Source of the DNA: Rhodobacter capsulatus
GTDB taxonomy: Bacteria > Pseudomonadota > Alphaproteobacteria > Rhodobacterales > Rhodobacteraceae
DNA length: 64,000 nt
Assembly (NCBI RefSeq): GCF_005144475.1
Contig: NZ_SWJZ01000013.1
Span: 53,131 to 117,130 of the forward strand
Reading direction: 5' to 3'
The notes below the pieces were generated by a model. The model was given only the letters and a program-made list of their open reading frames with translations, ran no database searches and was not told the origin of the DNA. Every line of letters begins with the position of its first letter. The first letter of the stretch is position 1. Of the stretch, positions 62,499 to 64,000 are shown in pieces. The position numbers were made by a program, and so were the translations under genes.

Positions 62499-63622
62499 AG
62501 CGGGTCGATATCGCCCACCGCACGCTGGGCATGGAAGTCTGCCACGAAGGCCGATAGCTGCCCCGCCGCGATCGCCGCGCGCAGGCCCGCCATCAGATCC
62601 TGATAATAGTGCAGGTTGTGCCAGGTCAGCAGCATGCCCGAGATCATCTCCTGCGCCTTGAAGACATGGTGCAGATAGGCGCGGGAATAGTTGCGGCAGG
62701 CCGGGCAGCTGCAGGCCTCGTCCAGGGGGCGCGGGTCGTCCATGTGGCGGGCGTTCTTGATGTTGATTTGCCCCCGCCGCGTCCAGGCCTGCCCGGTCCG
62801 ACCCGAGCGCGAGGGCAGCACGCAATCCATCATGTCGATGCCGCGCACGACCGCGCCGACGATGTCGTCGGGCTTGCCCACCCCCATCAGATAGCGCGGC
62901 TTGTCGGCGGGCAGGAAACCGGGCGCATAGTCGAGGACCGAGAACATCGCCTCCTGCCCCTCGCCCACGGCCAGCCCGCCGACGGCATAGCCGTCAAAGC
63001 CGATGTCCTTGAGTTTCTCGGCACTTTCCTCACGCAATTCCCGCGTGACACCGCCCTGCATGATGCCGAAAAGCGCATGGCCGGGCCGATCGCCAAAGGC
63101 GTCGCGTGACCGCTGCGCCCAGCGCATCGAGAGCCGCATCGATTTCGCCACCGCCGCATCGTCGGCGGGCAGCGCCGGGCATTCGTCAAAGGCCATCACG
63201 ATATCCGAGCCCAGAAGCTTCTGGATCTCCATCGAGCGTTCGGGCGACAGGTGATGTTTCGAGCCGTCGATATGGCTGGAAAAGGTCACGCCTTCCTCGG
63301 TCAGCTTGCGCAAGGAAGCCAGACTCATCACCTGAAACCCGCCCGAGTCGGTCAGGATCGGGCGCTCCCAGTTCATGAATTTGTGCAACCCGCCCAGCCG
63401 CGCGATGCGCTCGGCCGTCGGGCGCAGCATCAGGTGATAGGTGTTGCCCAGAAGGATGTCGGCGCCGGTGGCGCGCACGCTTTCGGGCAGCATCGCCTTG
63501 ACCGTGGCGGCGGTGCCGACGGGCATGAAGGCGGGGGTGCGGATCTCGCCCCGCGGCGTGTGGATCACCCCGGTGCGGGCGGCGCCGTCGGTGGCGGAAA
63601 GGGTGAAGCTGAACTGGGTCAT
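62495..63622 (-). CDS. tgt: Queuine tRNA-ribosyltransferase
   Basis: A 375-residue Tgt that exchanges G34 for preQ1 in GUN tRNAs. [45 protein letters not shown] (catalytic Asp), [43 protein letters not shown] (second Asp) and the zinc site [16 protein letters not shown] are intact. Full length. ATG 63622 has GGAGCGC upstream. Confidence 0.96.
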   Translation of the reverse strand: MTQFSFTLSATDGAARTGVIHTPRGEIRTPAFMPVGTAATVKAMLPESVRATGADILLGNTYHLMLRPTAERIARLGGLHKFMNWERPILTDSGGFQVMSLASLRKLTEEGVTFSSHIDGSKHHLSPERSMEIQKLLGSDIVMAFDECPALPADDAAVAKSMRLSMRWAQRSRDAFGDRPGHALFGIMQGGVTRELREESAEKLKDIGFDGYAVGGLAVGEGQEAMFSVLDYAPGFLPADKPRYLMGVGKPDDIVGAVVRGIDMMDCVLPSRSGRTGQAWTRRGQINIKNARHMDDPRPLDEACSCPACRNYSRAYLHHVFKAQEMISGMLLTWHNLHYYQDLMAGLRAAIAAGQLSAFVADFHAQRAVGDIDPL

Positions 63623-64000
63623 CGGGCGCTCCTTTCGGCCGCATGTAACAGCGATGGCCGCAAAGGGGAAGCGACCGGCACAGGCAGGGTTTCCGGACCG
63701 GCGGAGAGGCTTTCGCCTCGGGCAATCCCGAGGCGACCCGGGCGGGGGCTCCGCCCCCGTACCCCCGGCGTATTTGCGCCAGGAAAAAGCCGGCACGGAC
63801 CGGGCCGACGTTTGGCAGAACGGGCTTTCTGCGACCCTTTGGCTTGCGCAGCCCCAAGACAGAGGCGTCCCGCGCATGCGCAAGGCCGGACAAACCCCGG
63901 AACGGCCTTGCTTTTCCTTGGCAAAATACGCCCGGGGGGTGCGGGGGGCGGAGCCCCCCGCCGGGTCGCCGCGGCAAAGCCTCGGCGCAACCCCCCCAGG
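63623..64000. repeat. Intergenic region with a large inverted palindrome-family copy
   Basis: 378 bp to the window edge without a gene. Arms GGGGGCTCCGCCCCC-GTACCCCCGGCGTATTTGCGCC-AGGAAAAAGC (63,733-63,791) and GCTTTTCCTTGGCAAAATACGCCCGGGGGG with GGGGGGCGGAGCCCCCC (about 63,909-63,960) face each other across about 115 bp. It is a variant of the palindrome family (GTATTT instead of ATATTT). The sequence between the arms shows no ORF with a start site. Confidence 0.6.

Overview
The window is GC-rich alphaproteobacterial DNA. Gene content and family resemblance point to Rhodobacter, most likely R. capsulatus or a close relative: a pyrH-frr-uppS-cdsA-dxr-rseP-bamA-skp-fabZ-lpxA-lpxI-lpxB envelope cluster, R. 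capsulatus-type Mu-like phage genes and Rhodobacteraceae-style intergenic palindromes. The species call is an inference from recognition, not from a search.

Layout. 1-8 kb is the edge of what looks like a PQQ (quinoprotein) alcohol dehydrogenase-associated locus. It holds the end of an ABC-2 exporter permease, a taurine/nitrate-type ABC importer, a PedF-like cytochrome c, a quinoprotein-associated binding protein, an ApbE flavin transferase and a NosR-like FMN/4Fe-4S membrane protein. 8-17.2 kb is one tight six-gene operon: two transglutaminase-like proteins, an ATP-grasp/alpha-E fusion and the three 5-oxoprolinase subunits PxpBCA. 17.2-29.5 kb (minus strand) is the lipid A/outer-membrane/isoprenoid cluster, with a 57-codon membrane protein gene between rseP and bamA and a good sigma70-type promoter in front of bamA. 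29.5-36.1 kb holds miaA, an AraC regulator, a UPF0114 membrane protein, a chemoreceptor and an aldehyde dehydrogenase.

36,265-44,815 is an 8.55-kb Mu-like transposable element whose two ends I could place exactly. It starts 5'-TG, ends CA-3', carries TGT(A/T)AC sites at the same distance (base 20) from each end, and is flanked by the 5-bp duplication TGCGC. It contains a repressor, a small Ner-position gene, MuA and MuB homologues, an unknown gene, GemA, then a capsid block in the order gpT, small decoration-like protein, gpI, followed by a Mor-like protein and an HTH protein. No terminase large subunit, portal, tail or lysis gene is visible. The capsid block is in the reverse of Mu order while remaining on the same strand, so a simple deletion from a Mu-like phage does not explain it. 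The element sits in a host intergenic palindrome and separates an AcoR-like regulator from the aldehyde dehydrogenase it may control.

44.8-64 kb returns to host genes: AcoR-like regulator, rlmE, Ppx/GppA, a one-carbon set (small virulence-factor-family protein, MTHFR-like, methyltetrahydrofolate methyltransferase-like), a lipoprotein, a VWA protein, an M48 peptidase, a carboxypeptidase Taq, a degenerate CtaA-like protein lacking half of its haem ligands, a putative peptidase, an RNA methyltransferase, ThiE-like and kinase-like proteins, a hemolysin III family protein and tgt. Several gene ends are decorated with one family of long nested inverted repeats, and a separate dispersed repeat of about 210 bp occurs at 546-757 and, inverted, at 59,318-59,525.
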